Source: Nodularia sp034931045 (GTDB lineage Bacteria > Cyanobacteriota > Cyanobacteriia > Cyanobacteriales > Nostocaceae). From it: 64,000 nt of DNA. This document shows, in pieces, positions 1 through 13,203 of the stretch. The notes below the pieces were generated by a model. That model ran no database searches, had not been told where the DNA came from, and worked only from the letters and a program-made list of their open reading frames with translations. The stretch covers positions 7,989 to 71,988 of the forward strand of contig NZ_JAYGHH010000024.1 of NCBI RefSeq assembly GCF_034931045.1. The letters are read 5' to 3'. How positions within the stretch are numbered: the stretch's first letter is position 1; every line of letters begins with the position of its first letter. The position numbers and the translations under genes are program-made.

Positions 1-338
1 CCTTTGACTTGGTGAGCATTTTGGATATAAAAGCAGGTATCTGGTTCAATTCCCGCAATATCTGGACGTTTAAAGGTTGTAGAGCCGAAATCCTCCCAGT
101 TGCGTCCTTGAATTTCTAAGATTGTGGTGATGATGTAAGCAATAATCCGGTGGGGACGCTCATGTAATGCTAGGGGGGACATGATTTCTAAAGTTCCTCG
201 GTAATAAGCAATGCGGGTGTGACGTTTTTCACCTAAGTCCGCGAGAAGTCCCTCAAAGTCGTCCCAGGAGAGGTTATGAATGGCGATGTGGCTACCGGGA
301 GCTAATTCTATGGCTTGAATGGGTATAGTTACTGTCAT
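1..338 (-). CDS. Uma2 family endonuclease (DUF820), truncated by window edge
   Basis: This gene reads leftward from an ATG at 338 and runs off the window, leaving about 112 N-terminal residues. The translation begins MTVTIPIQAIELAPGSH, continues with YYRGTLEIMSP and HERPHRIIAYII, and reaches IAGIEPDTCFYIQN. This pattern is typical of the Uma2/DUF820 family, very abundant in cyanobacteria and carrying a PD-(D/E)XK restriction-endonuclease fold. The biological role of the family is not established. A purine-rich stretch (GAGAAGAGA) directly precedes the ATG. The start lies 61 bp beyond the last CRISPR repeat and points the same way as array transcription, so read-through from the array could reach it. 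The catalytic half of the domain is partly outside the window, so activity cannot be judged. Confidence 0.8.
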   Translation of the reverse strand, partial: MTVTIPIQAIELAPGSHIAIHNLSWDDFEGLLADLGEKRHTRIAYYRGTLEIMSPLALHERPHRIIAYIITTILEIQGRNWEDFGSTTFKRPDIAGIEPDTCFYIQNAHQVK

Positions 339-399
339 TCTCTTCTCTGTGTTAGCTGCATTGCTGTTTCTACTTTAAACGCTGTGCGAGAAGTAATAA

Positions 400-3300
400 G
401 TTTCAATCCCTGATAGGGATTATTTGTAATTGCAATAAGTAATTTGGCTTCGCTTACGCTTGCGGGACAAAGGTTTCAATCCCTGATAGGGATTATTTGT
501 AATTGCAATGGTAGTAATCTCTCACAGATTTCCTCGATTCTTCGTGTTTCAATCCCTGATAGGGATTATTTGTAATTGCAATGAGCATCGCTATATTCCA
601 AGAACTACTGGAGTCTGTTTCAATCCCTGATAGGGATTATTTGTAATTGCAATGCAGATTGGATATATTGCCACTGCCCTTGCATGGTTTCAATCCCTGA
701 TAGGGATTATTTGTAATTGCAATAGTCATTTATACCAGAAATATTTTTTCTAATACTGATGTTTCAATCCCTGATAGGGATTATTTGTAATTGCAATGTG
801 TTGCGATAGGAAGGTTTCAAGAATTACTTTCTGTTTCAATCCCTGATAGGGATTATTTGTAATTGCAATGTAATCCTGCCAGATTTGCGGTAGAGGGCTA
901 TCGTGTTTGTTTCAATCCCTGATAGGGATTATTTGTAATTGCAATTCTATGGGAGCAAATCATCAAAGATGAAGCGAAGCGTTTCAATCCCTGATAGGGA
1001 TTATTTGTAATTGCAATATGGATAATTTTCTTGCGCCATCAGGATGAATAAGTTTCAATCCCTGATAGGGATTATTTGTAATTGCAATAATATCGATTGA
1101 AGGATTTTGAACTACTGCATATAGTTTCAATCCCTGATAGGGATTATTTGTAATTGCAATTAGTAAGTATAGCAAAGGCGATCGCCTAGTCCTGGTTTCA
1201 ATCCCTGATAGGGATTATTTGTAATTGCAATACCAGATACTTCCATAGCAGATGCAATTTCCGCATTAGTTTCAATCCCTGATAGGGATTATTTGTAATT
1301 GCAATTTTGACGGCTTCTAGATCCGAGCAAATATATTTGTTTCAATCCCTGATAGGGATTATTTGTAATTGCAATCTGATTACTTGATTCAACGTGCTGA
1401 GATTGCTGAGTTTCAATCCCTGATAGGGATTATTTGTAATTGCAATTCGGGTTTGTTGGTGACGGCGCTGTGCTGGTTGAGTGGGTTTCAATCCCTGATA
1501 GGGATTATTTGTAATTGCAATCTGCCCAGCCCGACCTGCTTGGCGATGATGTCACGGTTTCAATCCCTGATAGGGATTATTTGTAATTGCAATAAGAGGT
1601 GGAGAAAACCACACGTACCGAAGAAATCAGTTTCAATCCCTGATAGGGATTATTTGTAATTGCAATAGTTTTTCTGTTAATTTTGGCGATCGCACCATGA
1701 AGTTTCAATCCCTGATAGGGATTATTTGTAATTGCAATCTAACACTAGATAACGTCAAAGCATACGCAATTGAAGTTTCAATCCCTGATAGGGATTATTT
1801 GTAATTGCAATTTACCATCTACTGTTCCTGTAGCTTTCCAGGCTTGTTTCAATCCCTGATAGGGATTATTTGTAATTGCAATAAATTATGATCATACAGG
1901 GTTCGACCCGTGTACATCTGTTTCAATCCCTGATAGGGATTATTTGTAATTGCAATCCAACCAGCAGAACCAGAAAGAGGAACCAACCCCCGTTTCAATC
2001 CCTGATAGGGATTATTTGTAATTGCAATACAAAAATAAAAATGATATTAAATTTGATATTGTGCTGTTTCAATCCCTGATAGGGATTATTTGTAATTGCA
2101 ATTTTCTCGAATTAACTGGCGAAGATGCCGAGATATTGTTTCAATCCCTGATAGGGATTATTTGTAATTGCAATTGACCTGATTTTTCAGAGTAATGGTC
2201 AAGCAATCGGGTTTCAATCCCTGATAGGGATTATTTGTAATTGCAATGATGATTGCCACCTTTGAGGAACTACTGGAATCTGTTTCAATCCCTGATAGGG
2301 ATTATTTGTAATTGCAATCTATTTTGTGCTATTTCTACAGCGCTAACAGAAGGTTTCAATCCCTGATAGGGATTATTTGTAATTGCAATGCTAAAGGCTA
2401 TTACTTAGATTACTCTAGCTATAGGTTTCAATCCCTGATAGGGATTATTTGTAATTGCAATTATTATTTAGAATCTTTTGCTGCTGCTGGTTTAAGTTTC
2501 AATCCCTGATAGGGATTATTTGTAATTGCAATAAGTAAATATAGAGAAATTAAAATCTCTCCCCCTGGTTTCAATCCCTGATAGGGATTATTTGTAATTG
2601 CAATCAATAGGGAGTTGGTCGCTTGGAAGTGTTACGGGAAGTTTCAATCCCTGATAGGGATTATTTGTAATTGCAATATGGTTGCAAATGGAGAGTTTGG
2701 GTTGGTTCGTCCAGTTTCAATCCCTGATAGGGATTATTTGTAATTGCAATGGTTTCCCCCTTACTAGTCCCGAAAGTCAAGGTTATGTTTCAATCCCTGA
2801 TAGGGATTATTTGTAATTGCAATGTCTTAGCAGTCATCGAATAAAATTCAAAATCACGTGTTTCAATCCCTGATAGGGATTATTTGTAATTGCAATTTTT
2901 GGGCAGTATTCAGCGAATCTAAAAAGAATGGAGTTTCAATCCCTGATAGGGATTATTTGTAATTGCAATAGTAGGCGCGAAGGTGGTTTTTGAAGCCACA
3001 GCAGTTTCAATCCCTGATAGGGATTATTTGTAATTGCAATCTTAAAGATTGGTTCAACTTGTTGCCACAAAGCAATAGTTTCAATCCCTGATAGGGATTA
3101 TTTGTAATTGCAATACACCCTAGCTAACGAATCAATCCTTAATGCCCACGTTTCAATCCCTGATAGGGATTATTTGTAATTGCAATAGTTGTTGCGCTAC
3201 GAACCAACCCCGCTTTTCTTTGTTTCAATCCCTGATAGGGATTATTTGTAATTGCAATTAATTTGCAAAGGCTTGTCTTCTCGCTATGATTTGGTTTCAA

Positions 3301-6300
3301 TCCCTGATAGGGATTATTTGTAATTGCAATTATCCTCTAAATCAGGGTCGTACAATTTACAAGTGTTTCAATCCCTGATAGGGATTATTTGTAATTGCAA
3401 TGATATTGCAAATGCCGGAATCAGTGATTTGGCAACGTTTCAATCCCTGATAGGGATTATTTGTAATTGCAATAAAAAGTAAAATTAATTATAGCTTGAT
3501 AGTGTTTGTTTCAATCCCTGATAGGGATTATTTGTAATTGCAATTAGAGATAGAGTACAGCCACTAATATTTCGAGTCTGTTTCAATCCCTGATAGGGAT
3601 TATTTGTAATTGCAATATGGTTTTGTTAAGGGTGTTTCTCTGATAGAGGGGTTTCAATCCCTGATAGGGATTATTTGTAATTGCAATGAAAAACGAGTAT
3701 GAGTTGCGGGGGATTTAAATGGTTTCAATCCCTGATAGGGATTATTTGTAATTGCAATCTTTTTATCTTCGGTATTGGGGGAGGGGGTAGTTTCTTCAGT
3801 TTCAATCCCTGATAGGGATTATTTGTAATTGCAATCAATTCTTTCGCCCTAGTAATGGGTTCAAGTGCAGTTTCAATCCCTGATAGGGATTATTTGTAAT
3901 TGCAATAGCATCCTCTGTTTATTCTTTGGATACAGATAAACGTTTCAATCCCTGATAGGGATTATTTGTAATTGCAATGTTTGTGGGACGACTAATCCCG
4001 ATTTAAAAATTCGTTTCAATCCCTGATAGGGATTATTTGTAATTGCAATAAAAGCTAATTCAACTTTTTTTGGGACTTCCTGTAGGTTTCAATCCCTGAT
4101 AGGGATTATTTGTAATTGCAATAAATACTTCCTCAACCCCCCGCATCCCATTAGCGTTTCAATCCCTGATAGGGATTATTTGTAATTGCAATGTAATCAG
4201 CGCAATTTAACACCTCCTCCATTCGCAAGTTTCAATCCCTGATAGGGATTATTTGTAATTGCAATCTGAGTACTGAGTACACATTACACCAATAAGTTAA
4301 GGTTTCAATCCCTGATAGGGATTATTTGTAATTGCAATAATTTAGTCAATGTTTTTCGTGGGGGCAAGCCCGGTTTCAATCCCTGATAGGGATTATTTGT
4401 AATTGCAATCCCTTGCCCGTTTAGGTTGGGATTGGGAAAGCCTGTTTCAATCCCTGATAGGGATTATTTGTAATTGCAATAGAAAGAGTTTGAATATTGG
4501 GATGCATACCTTAAGTTTCAATCCCTGATAGGGATTATTTGTAATTGCAATAAATGCTAGTAATCGTGTCCCAATGTTTACCTATAGTTTCAATCCCTGA
4601 TAGGGATTATTTGTAATTGCAATCTGTCACAATAACAGTTATCGCAAGTGTAGCCGTCTACTAAGTCTTTTCTGTTTCAATCCCTGATAGGGATTATTTG
4701 TAATTGCAATTTTAGGAATATATAGTACCCACGTAATCAGAGTAGAGTTTCAATCCCTGATAGGGATTATTTGTAATTGCAATCTATTGGTAGTAACCTA
4801 TTGTCCGGGTTTAAGAAAGTTTCAATCCCTGATAGGGATTATTTGTAATTGCAATAACTCAAAACCCGGCCGGTTTTCTTTAGATTCTTTAGTTTCAATC
4901 CCTGATAGGGATTATTTGTAATTGCAATGATATTCCCGCCGGTGTAATTCAAGAGTTAATGGGTTTCAATCCCTGATAGGGATTATTTGTAATTGCAATC
5001 TTTGATTGGGATTCGCTCTAAATCCCTAATCGGAGTTTCAATCCCTGATAGGGATTATTTGTAATTGCAATGTGACCCCTCCGGAAATAAGTGGTACGCT
5101 CAATGCGATTTCGTTTCAATCCCTGATAGGGATTATTTGTAATTGCAATAACACGGATTCAAGGCTGAGGGTGTCGAGCCATTGTTTCAATCCCTGATAG
5201 GGATTATTTGTAATTGCAATTCGTGTAACTTATCCTAAGTGGCGTTCTATTCGTAGTTTCAATCCCTGATAGGGATTATTTGTAATTGCAATTTAAGCCT
5301 ACTAATGCTTCAATTAAGCTAAATCAGTTTCAATCCCTGATAGGGATTATTTGTAATTGCAATCTAACCTAGAAATTATCAAAGCCCTTAAATCCCAAGT
5401 TTCAATCCCTGATAGGGATTATTTGTAATTGCAATGGGACTTAATAATTAACTCCAGAGATATCAATAGCGTTTCAATCCCTGATAGGGATTATTTGTAA
5501 TTGCAATAGGGGCAAGGAAGTCATTAAGGCACTTTTCAATTGTTTCAATCCCTGATAGGGATTATTTGTAATTGCAATGATTATCCTCCGCCCCGAATAA
5601 CGGAAGCTTTGTTTCAATCCCTGATAGGGATTATTTGTAATTGCAATTTTTGGGTTCTATCGCAACCCGTTTCAAGAAAGTTTCAATCCCTGATAGGGAT
5701 TATTTGTAATTGCAATTGATTGCATTCAAGGGCAAACCTCAATAATTTGCGGGTTTCAATCCCTGATAGGGATTATTTGTAATTGCAATTCGATTGACCA
5801 ATCTAACCATTGGCTCTTATTTCGTTTCAATCCCTGATAGGGATTATTTGTAATTGCAATTTTCCAAAATGTATCACGCGAAACATTAAATTCACGTTTC
5901 AATCCCTGATAGGGATTATTTGTAATTGCAATATTCTTCCCGTTCGTGCGGGGGGAGGAAGGTTTTTGTTTCAATCCCTGATAGGGATTATTTGTAATTG
6001 CAATAAATGACAGGGGTAAGGTGACTGAATTAGCTATAGTTTCAATCCCTGATAGGGATTATTTGTAATTGCAATGCCCAATTTCTACAATTTTTTCGCA
6101 ATGGTTGGGCCGTTTCAATCCCTGATAGGGATTATTTGTAATTGCAATTAAAACAAACGTCCTGCCCCGCCTATCACTAAAAGTTTCAATCCCTGATAGG
6201 GATTATTTGTAATTGCAATAGTTTGACGCTCGAAAGCAGATGTTTATCTTGCGCGTTTCAATCCCTGATAGGGATTATTTGTAATTGCAATTATAAAGTT

Positions 6301-9300
6301 TATCTAGTTATAGTGGATGGCATAAGGTTTCAATCCCTGATAGGGATTATTTGTAATTGCAATAAAGAAAGGGTGATTAACAGTTCCCGACTTTTAAGTT
6401 TCAATCCCTGATAGGGATTATTTGTAATTGCAATGTTTTGATTTAGCCCGTGAGAATAAACGACCAAAGTTTCAATCCCTGATAGGGATTATTTGTAATT
6501 GCAATACTCCAGTTATTACTGCTTATGAAGCGGCTACAGGTTTCAATCCCTGATAGGGATTATTTGTAATTGCAATTTAAATCGAGTAACTCAAACTCTA
6601 GAAAATCTTGGGGTTTCAATCCCTGATAGGGATTATTTGTAATTGCAATGCCGCTTTATCAGCTTTAGTGGATGCGCTTGCCGCGTTTCAATCCCTGATA
6701 GGGATTATTTGTAATTGCAATAGTGCAAAAAATATTCTGGTTGTCAACTGAAGCGGTTTCAATCCCTGATAGGGATTATTTGTAATTGCAATCTCCGGGG
6801 ACTACGAGCTTACGCCAATTGTCGTCAGTTTCAATCCCTGATAGGGATTATTTGTAATTGCAATTCCCCCGCCACCCTCTGCGATTAATTCTTGGATGAA
6901 ATTGTTTCAATCCCTGATAGGGATTATTTGTAATTGCAATGTATTTGAAAAGCTACAGGCGTGGGGACTATCCCCGTTTCAATCCCTGATAGGGATTATT
7001 TGTAATTGCAATGGCTTACGATTTGCACTTAGACAAACTAAAATCTGTTTCAATCCCTGATAGGGATTATTTGTAATTGCAATCAAATAAATGCCGGAAT
7101 AAATGGTTTATCTTCTCGTTTCAATCCCTGATAGGGATTATTTGTAATTGCAATGCGGTAAGCTATAATTCCCTTTAAGAAAGGGTTAGTTTCAATCCCT
7201 GATAGGGATTATTTGTAATTGCAATTCTAATAATTACTAATGTCATTTGCTTTTCTTCCTTGTTTCAATCCCTGATAGGGATTATTTGTAATTGCAATGA
7301 CTTTAAGCGAAAAGTTTGGTTATCAGATGTGGAGTTTCAATCCCTGATAGGGATTATTTGTAATTGCAATTGTTTTTTTCTTTGGCGATCGCACTAATTA
7401 AGGCAGTTTCAATCCCTGATAGGGATTATTTGTAATTGCAATGATTACCATTAATATCTCTCTTTCTACTTTCTACCTGTTTCAATCCCTGATAGGGATT
7501 ATTTGTAATTGCAATGGGAGTTTTAGCTTCCCCAAAGCTGTGCTGATAGGTTTCAATCCCTGATAGGGATTATTTGTAATTGCAATGACAATATATTCTT
7601 CATTGTTGCCAACGGTTTTGTGTTTCAATCCCTGATAGGGATTATTTGTAATTGCAATTATTACTACCACGAACTAGATGAAATGGTAGTAGGTTTCAAT
7701 CCCTGATAGGGATTATTTGTAATTGCAATCTAACCAGGAAATACGGGGAGAAAGGCACTAAAAAAGGTTTCAATCCCTGATAGGGATTATTTGTAATTGC
7801 AATCTTTTAGTATTCCAGACCGCTTTGAACTGCTTTATGTTTCAATCCCTGATAGGGATTATTTGTAATTGCAATCTGTCAAACAAGGTTTATACAGTCG
7901 TGTATGTCTAACGTTTCAATCCCTGATAGGGATTATTTGTAATTGCAATGTAAGGTTTAGCCGAAGGGTTTAATTCCAGAGTTTCAATCCCTGATAGGGA
8001 TTATTTGTAATTGCAATTTTTGGAACTGGTGCAAGCCCCACTTTGAGACAGGTTTCAATCCCTGATAGGGATTATTTGTAATTGCAATTCCCCCGCAGAA
8101 GGAGATTTATATATTGTCCCGTTTCAATCCCTGATAGGGATTATTTGTAATTGCAATCGAAATATCTCGACGTAGTTTTTTAGACCATGTTTAGGGTTTC
8201 AATCCCTGATAGGGATTATTTGTAATTGCAATCTGGAGCAACGGCAATAGCAACCCACCCGTTAAAGTTTCAATCCCTGATAGGGATTATTTGTAATTGC
8301 AATTAGATAGCATATAGCAGCTAAATATAAGTAAAAAGTTTCAATCCCTGATAGGGATTATTTGTAATTGCAATTTGAACAATGACAAGAATAGCAATGT
8401 ATTTGAGGTTTCAATCCCTGATAGGGATTATTTGTAATTGCAATATCTTCCTTATCCCTTAATATTTCTTGAAAAAATGTTTCAATCCCTGATAGGGATT
8501 ATTTGTAATTGCAATTCAAGTAAGGGCAGTCTCTCCAAATTCAGGGAAGGTTTCAATCCCTGATAGGGATTATTTGTAATTGCAATGTTTGGGATATTCG
8601 GAGATCGATAAACAAGCCCTAAAGTTTCAATCCCTGATAGGGATTATTTGTAATTGCAATGAGGGTGTAGTAATCCTCTCCGGTTGCTTGGCTTCTGGTT
8701 TCAATCCCTGATAGGGATTATTTGTAATTGCAATCCAATCCCCCAATCAATAAAGCCGTATTCCCAGTCGTTTCAATCCCTGATAGGGATTATTTGTAAT
8801 TGCAATGAGGTGGTGCAAAACGGCTACTGGGCAGATGGCAGTTTCAATCCCTGATAGGGATTATTTGTAATTGCAATATAACCTAAACCTCGGTGTAATT
8901 GTATATTAATTATAGTGTTTCAATCCCTGATAGGGATTATTTGTAATTGCAATTATATAGGTGCGGTAATTTGAATAGACAACATAGAGTTTCAATCCCT
9001 GATAGGGATTATTTGTAATTGCAATAAAATTATTCAATCACCTTCCCCGGCTCTGCCGGGTTTCAATCCCTGATAGGGATTATTTGTAATTGCAATAATT
9101 GGCGAACTCCCGGACGGTACGGGGATTCAAGAAGAGGTTTCAATCCCTGATAGGGATTATTTGTAATTGCAATCTCCGATCGTGGGTAGGGAGATGTAGT
9201 TGTGCTTGTTTCAATCCCTGATAGGGATTATTTGTAATTGCAATGACCAGTTCCCCAGGGCGTGTTCGATCATACCTGGTTTCAATCCCTGATAGGGATT

Positions 9301-12300
9301 ATTTGTAATTGCAATTTAAATAATGATTTTTACTTAGCAATAGCAACTATTAGTTTCAATCCCTGATAGGGATTATTTGTAATTGCAATGTGGCGCAACA
9401 ACTTACGTGTTGGAGTTGGGTTGGTTTCAATCCCTGATAGGGATTATTTGTAATTGCAATAATCAGGTTCAATCTCTCCTTGATTTACATTCCCAGTTTC
9501 AATCCCTGATAGGGATTATTTGTAATTGCAATTACCTTAAGAGGGCTACTGGCTGCTCACACAGTGTTTCAATCCCTGATAGGGATTATTTGTAATTGCA
9601 ATAAGATTCATGATATTCATATTGCCCTTGTTCAGTTGTTTCAATCCCTGATAGGGATTATTTGTAATTGCAATTTGATGAATTCACCAGAAGAAACGAG
9701 GCTTTACTTGTTTCAATCCCTGATAGGGATTATTTGTAATTGCAATATCTTTTTCTTGAATGCTGCTTGCTTCCCACAAGGTTTCAATCCCTGATAGGGA
9801 TTATTTGTAATTGCAATACAATACCGAATAAACTTGGAAAGCTCAAAATGAGTTTCAATCCCTGATAGGGATTATTTGTAATTGCAATACTGTTAGGAAT
9901 TATCAAGCGAATTCCAACAGGTCGTTTCAATCCCTGATAGGGATTATTTGTAATTGCAATTTAGCCCATCTCCAATACCCAGCACTCAAAAGCCGTTTCA
10001 ATCCCTGATAGGGATTATTTGTAATTGCAATTCTTGGGCGGGATTCTATAGCTGGATAGAAAACTGTTTCAATCCCTGATAGGGATTATTTGTAATTGCA
10101 ATAAGTTTCTACTGGCCTTATCTACCAAGCCGCTTTAGTTTCAATCCCTGATAGGGATTATTTGTAATTGCAATTCCTGCCACTGCTTTTACTTGTGATG
10201 AGGATAATGTTTCAATCCCTGATAGGGATTATTTGTAATTGCAATCTAGAAGTCGAAAACCAACAACTTCAACAACGAATCGTTTCAATCCCTGATAGGG
10301 ATTATTTGTAATTGCAATATATCAAAGTAGGGTTGATAATGTCTTCATAAGTAGTTTCAATCCCTGATAGGGATTATTTGTAATTGCAATAAGAAATCTT
10401 CCAGGTCGCTCAAGACTTGAATCTTGTTTCAATCCCTGATAGGGATTATTTGTAATTGCAATAATATCAAAACCACCATTGACAAATCCCAGATCAAGTT
10501 TCAATCCCTGATAGGGATTATTTGTAATTGCAATTCTGTAGTATCAAGCACATAAAAAATATAAGCTAGTTTCAATCCCTGATAGGGATTATTTGTAATT
10601 GCAATACAACGATTTTTTCAGCGTTGGGTTTAACTTCTTCCAGTTTCAATCCCTGATAGGGATTATTTGTAATTGCAATTATCGGTGTCCCTGCACTGAG
10701 TGAAGAAGATTGGGTTTCAATCCCTGATAGGGATTATTTGTAATTGCAATGAAACTCAAAGTCCTTTAAAAATCAAGGTTGATGTTTCAATCCCTGATAG
10801 GGATTATTTGTAATTGCAATGATTTGATTGATATTTCCAAAATGTATCACGGGAGTTTCAATCCCTGATAGGGATTATTTGTAATTGCAATTATGCTCTA
10901 CCCTGCGAAAAGCTTTCAGGGGTTCGTTTCAATCCCTGATAGGGATTATTTGTAATTGCAATTTATTAGAAATCTTCCCAGAATTTAAAGCTTCCCCTGT
11001 TTCAATCCCTGATAGGGATTATTTGTAATTGCAATGTCGCTTGGATTGGTAATTCGGTCGTATAATAAGCGTTTCAATCCCTGATAGGGATTATTTGTAA
11101 TTGCAATTTTGGGGGTCATTGATGCTGTAGAGGCGGATATTGAGTTTCAATCCCTGATAGGGATTATTTGTAATTGCAATGTTTCTATTTGCGCTCTGTT
11201 TAAATCGTCAGGTGTTTCAATCCCTGATAGGGATTATTTGTAATTGCAATTGTTGCCGATGGGTCGCTCTTACCCGCACTGGATGGTTTCAATCCCTGAT
11301 AGGGATTATTTGTAATTGCAATTCACGTTTTCCGTCTGGTAATTTACGTGAGTAAGGTTTCAATCCCTGATAGGGATTATTTGTAATTGCAATGATATAG
11401 CCGCTTGTTTCTCCTCCGCCGTGCCATACGTTTCAATCCCTGATAGGGATTATTTGTAATTGCAATTCACCCTAAGCACAGCAGGTTTACAATGGTTAGA
11501 AGTTTCAATCCCTGATAGGGATTATTTGTAATTGCAATCTTTTTCACTAGATGATAGTAAAGATGTGTTAGTCAGTTTCAATCCCTGATAGGGATTATTT
11601 GTAATTGCAATTTATCAGACAAAGCCAACAAACCGTGTTGATTAGATTGGTTTCAATCCCTGATAGGGATTATTTGTAATTGCAATAGTATTGAAAACAA
11701 AAAGCACCTTGAAAGACTAGGTTTCAATCCCTGATAGGGATTATTTGTAATTGCAATTATAGATCCGACGATATCGATTACACAGTAACTCATGTTTCAA
11801 TCCCTGATAGGGATTATTTGTAATTGCAATTAGCCACTACTTTAAGGTCAGTATCAGTCAAAAAGGTTTCAATCCCTGATAGGGATTATTTGTAATTGCA
11901 ATCTGGTAGTCGATTTTAGCTTTCCGGTGCAAGTTTTAGGTTTCAATCCCTGATAGGGATTATTTGTAATTGCAATAAGGGGTGGTGATCCTTGATGAAA
12001 GCGCTTTTTATGTTTCAATCCCTGATAGGGATTATTTGTAATTGCAATTTCTGTGAAAATTGCGGGGGCAGTCTGGTGGGGTTGTTTCAATCCCTGATAG
12101 GGATTATTTGTAATTGCAATAGAAGGTAAGCAGATTAGCACTGTGCAAGTGCTAGTTTCAATCCCTGATAGGGATTATTTGTAATTGCAATACTTAATCA
12201 CCGACGTGGTGCGAGTGCATGATCAGTTTCAATCCCTGATAGGGATTATTTGTAATTGCAATCTTTAAGAGTGCGATCATATCCCAAGTCTCTATAGTTT

Positions 12301-13203
12301 CAATCCCTGATAGGGATTATTTGTAATTGCAATCCTGTAGGAACTGCGTAATCTATGCCGTTGTGGGTTTCAATCCCTGATAGGGATTATTTGTAATTGC
12401 AATTCCAAAAGACAGGGTTTATTTGGTGGATTTTGTATCAGTTTCAATCCCTGATAGGGATTATTTGTAATTGCAATTTATTTCCCTAAATATTTCCTTG
12501 TCGTCTTAGCTAGTTTCAATCCCTGATAGGGATTATTTGTAATTGCAATCAGATTTACTCCTGGAAACATCTTTGCTAATTGATGTTTCAATCCCTGATA
12601 GGGATTATTTGTAATTGCAATGTATTCGGAAGGGGTAAGTAAATCCTTAAGCTCTTTATGTTTCAATCCCTGATAGGGATTATTTGTAATTGCAATTTAC
12701 CTCCATCTTTAGGGATAGGGAGGGAGATAAGTTTCAATCCCTGATAGGGATTATTTGTAATTGCAATTTGTGAGGGCATAGTTCCTTGCAGACTTTCTCC
12801 GTTTCAATCCCTGATAGGGATTATTTGTAATTGCAATATTTGGGTAGACAGGTAGTTGAGGCGGGGGTTGATGTTTCAATCCCTGATAGGGATTATTTGT
12901 AATTGCAATTTGATTCAGTATAGTGCTTTGGGGATTTTTTAATAAGTTTCAATCCCTGATAGGGATTATTTGTAATTGCAATCTTATCATTTAATATTTA
13001 TTTTTTATTCTCCGTAGAATTATTGTTTCAATCCCTGATAGGGATTATTTGTAATTGCAATACGTTTTTGCACTAGAAAGAGAAGTCAAGTCTAAGTTTC
13101 AATCCCTGATAGGGATTATTTGTAATTGCAATTTTAAAGTGATTTTGGAGGAAATTATAGTGAGTAGTTTCAATCCCTGATAGGGATTATTTGTAATTGC
13201 AAT
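400..13203 (-). CRISPR. Very large CRISPR array, 178 repeats by hand count
   Basis: A 37-bp direct repeat recurs without interruption from 400-436 to 13167-13203. I counted 178 repeats and 177 spacers, mean spacer about 35 nt, range about 32 to 50. No variant repeat was noticed. On the plus strand the unit starts GTTTCAATCCCTGATAGGG and ends TGTAATTGCAAT. Read on the minus strand it starts with the self-complementary octamer ATTGCAAT, holds a 7-bp stem with 3-nt loop (AATCCCTATCAGGGATT) and ends GAAAC. Many cyanobacterial type I-D and type III arrays have a repeat 3' end ATTGAAAC that becomes the crRNA 5' tag, so transcription is inferred to be minus strand with the leader on the right. No cas gene lies in this window, so the subtype cannot be assigned. 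Short open frames inside the array are repeat translations, not genes. Confidence 0.99.

Noticed and set aside
1883..1919. GGGTTCGACCC in a spacer, resembling a tRNA T-arm
   Set aside because: Only 37 nt between two repeats; no room for a tRNA. At most it derives from a target's tRNA gene.
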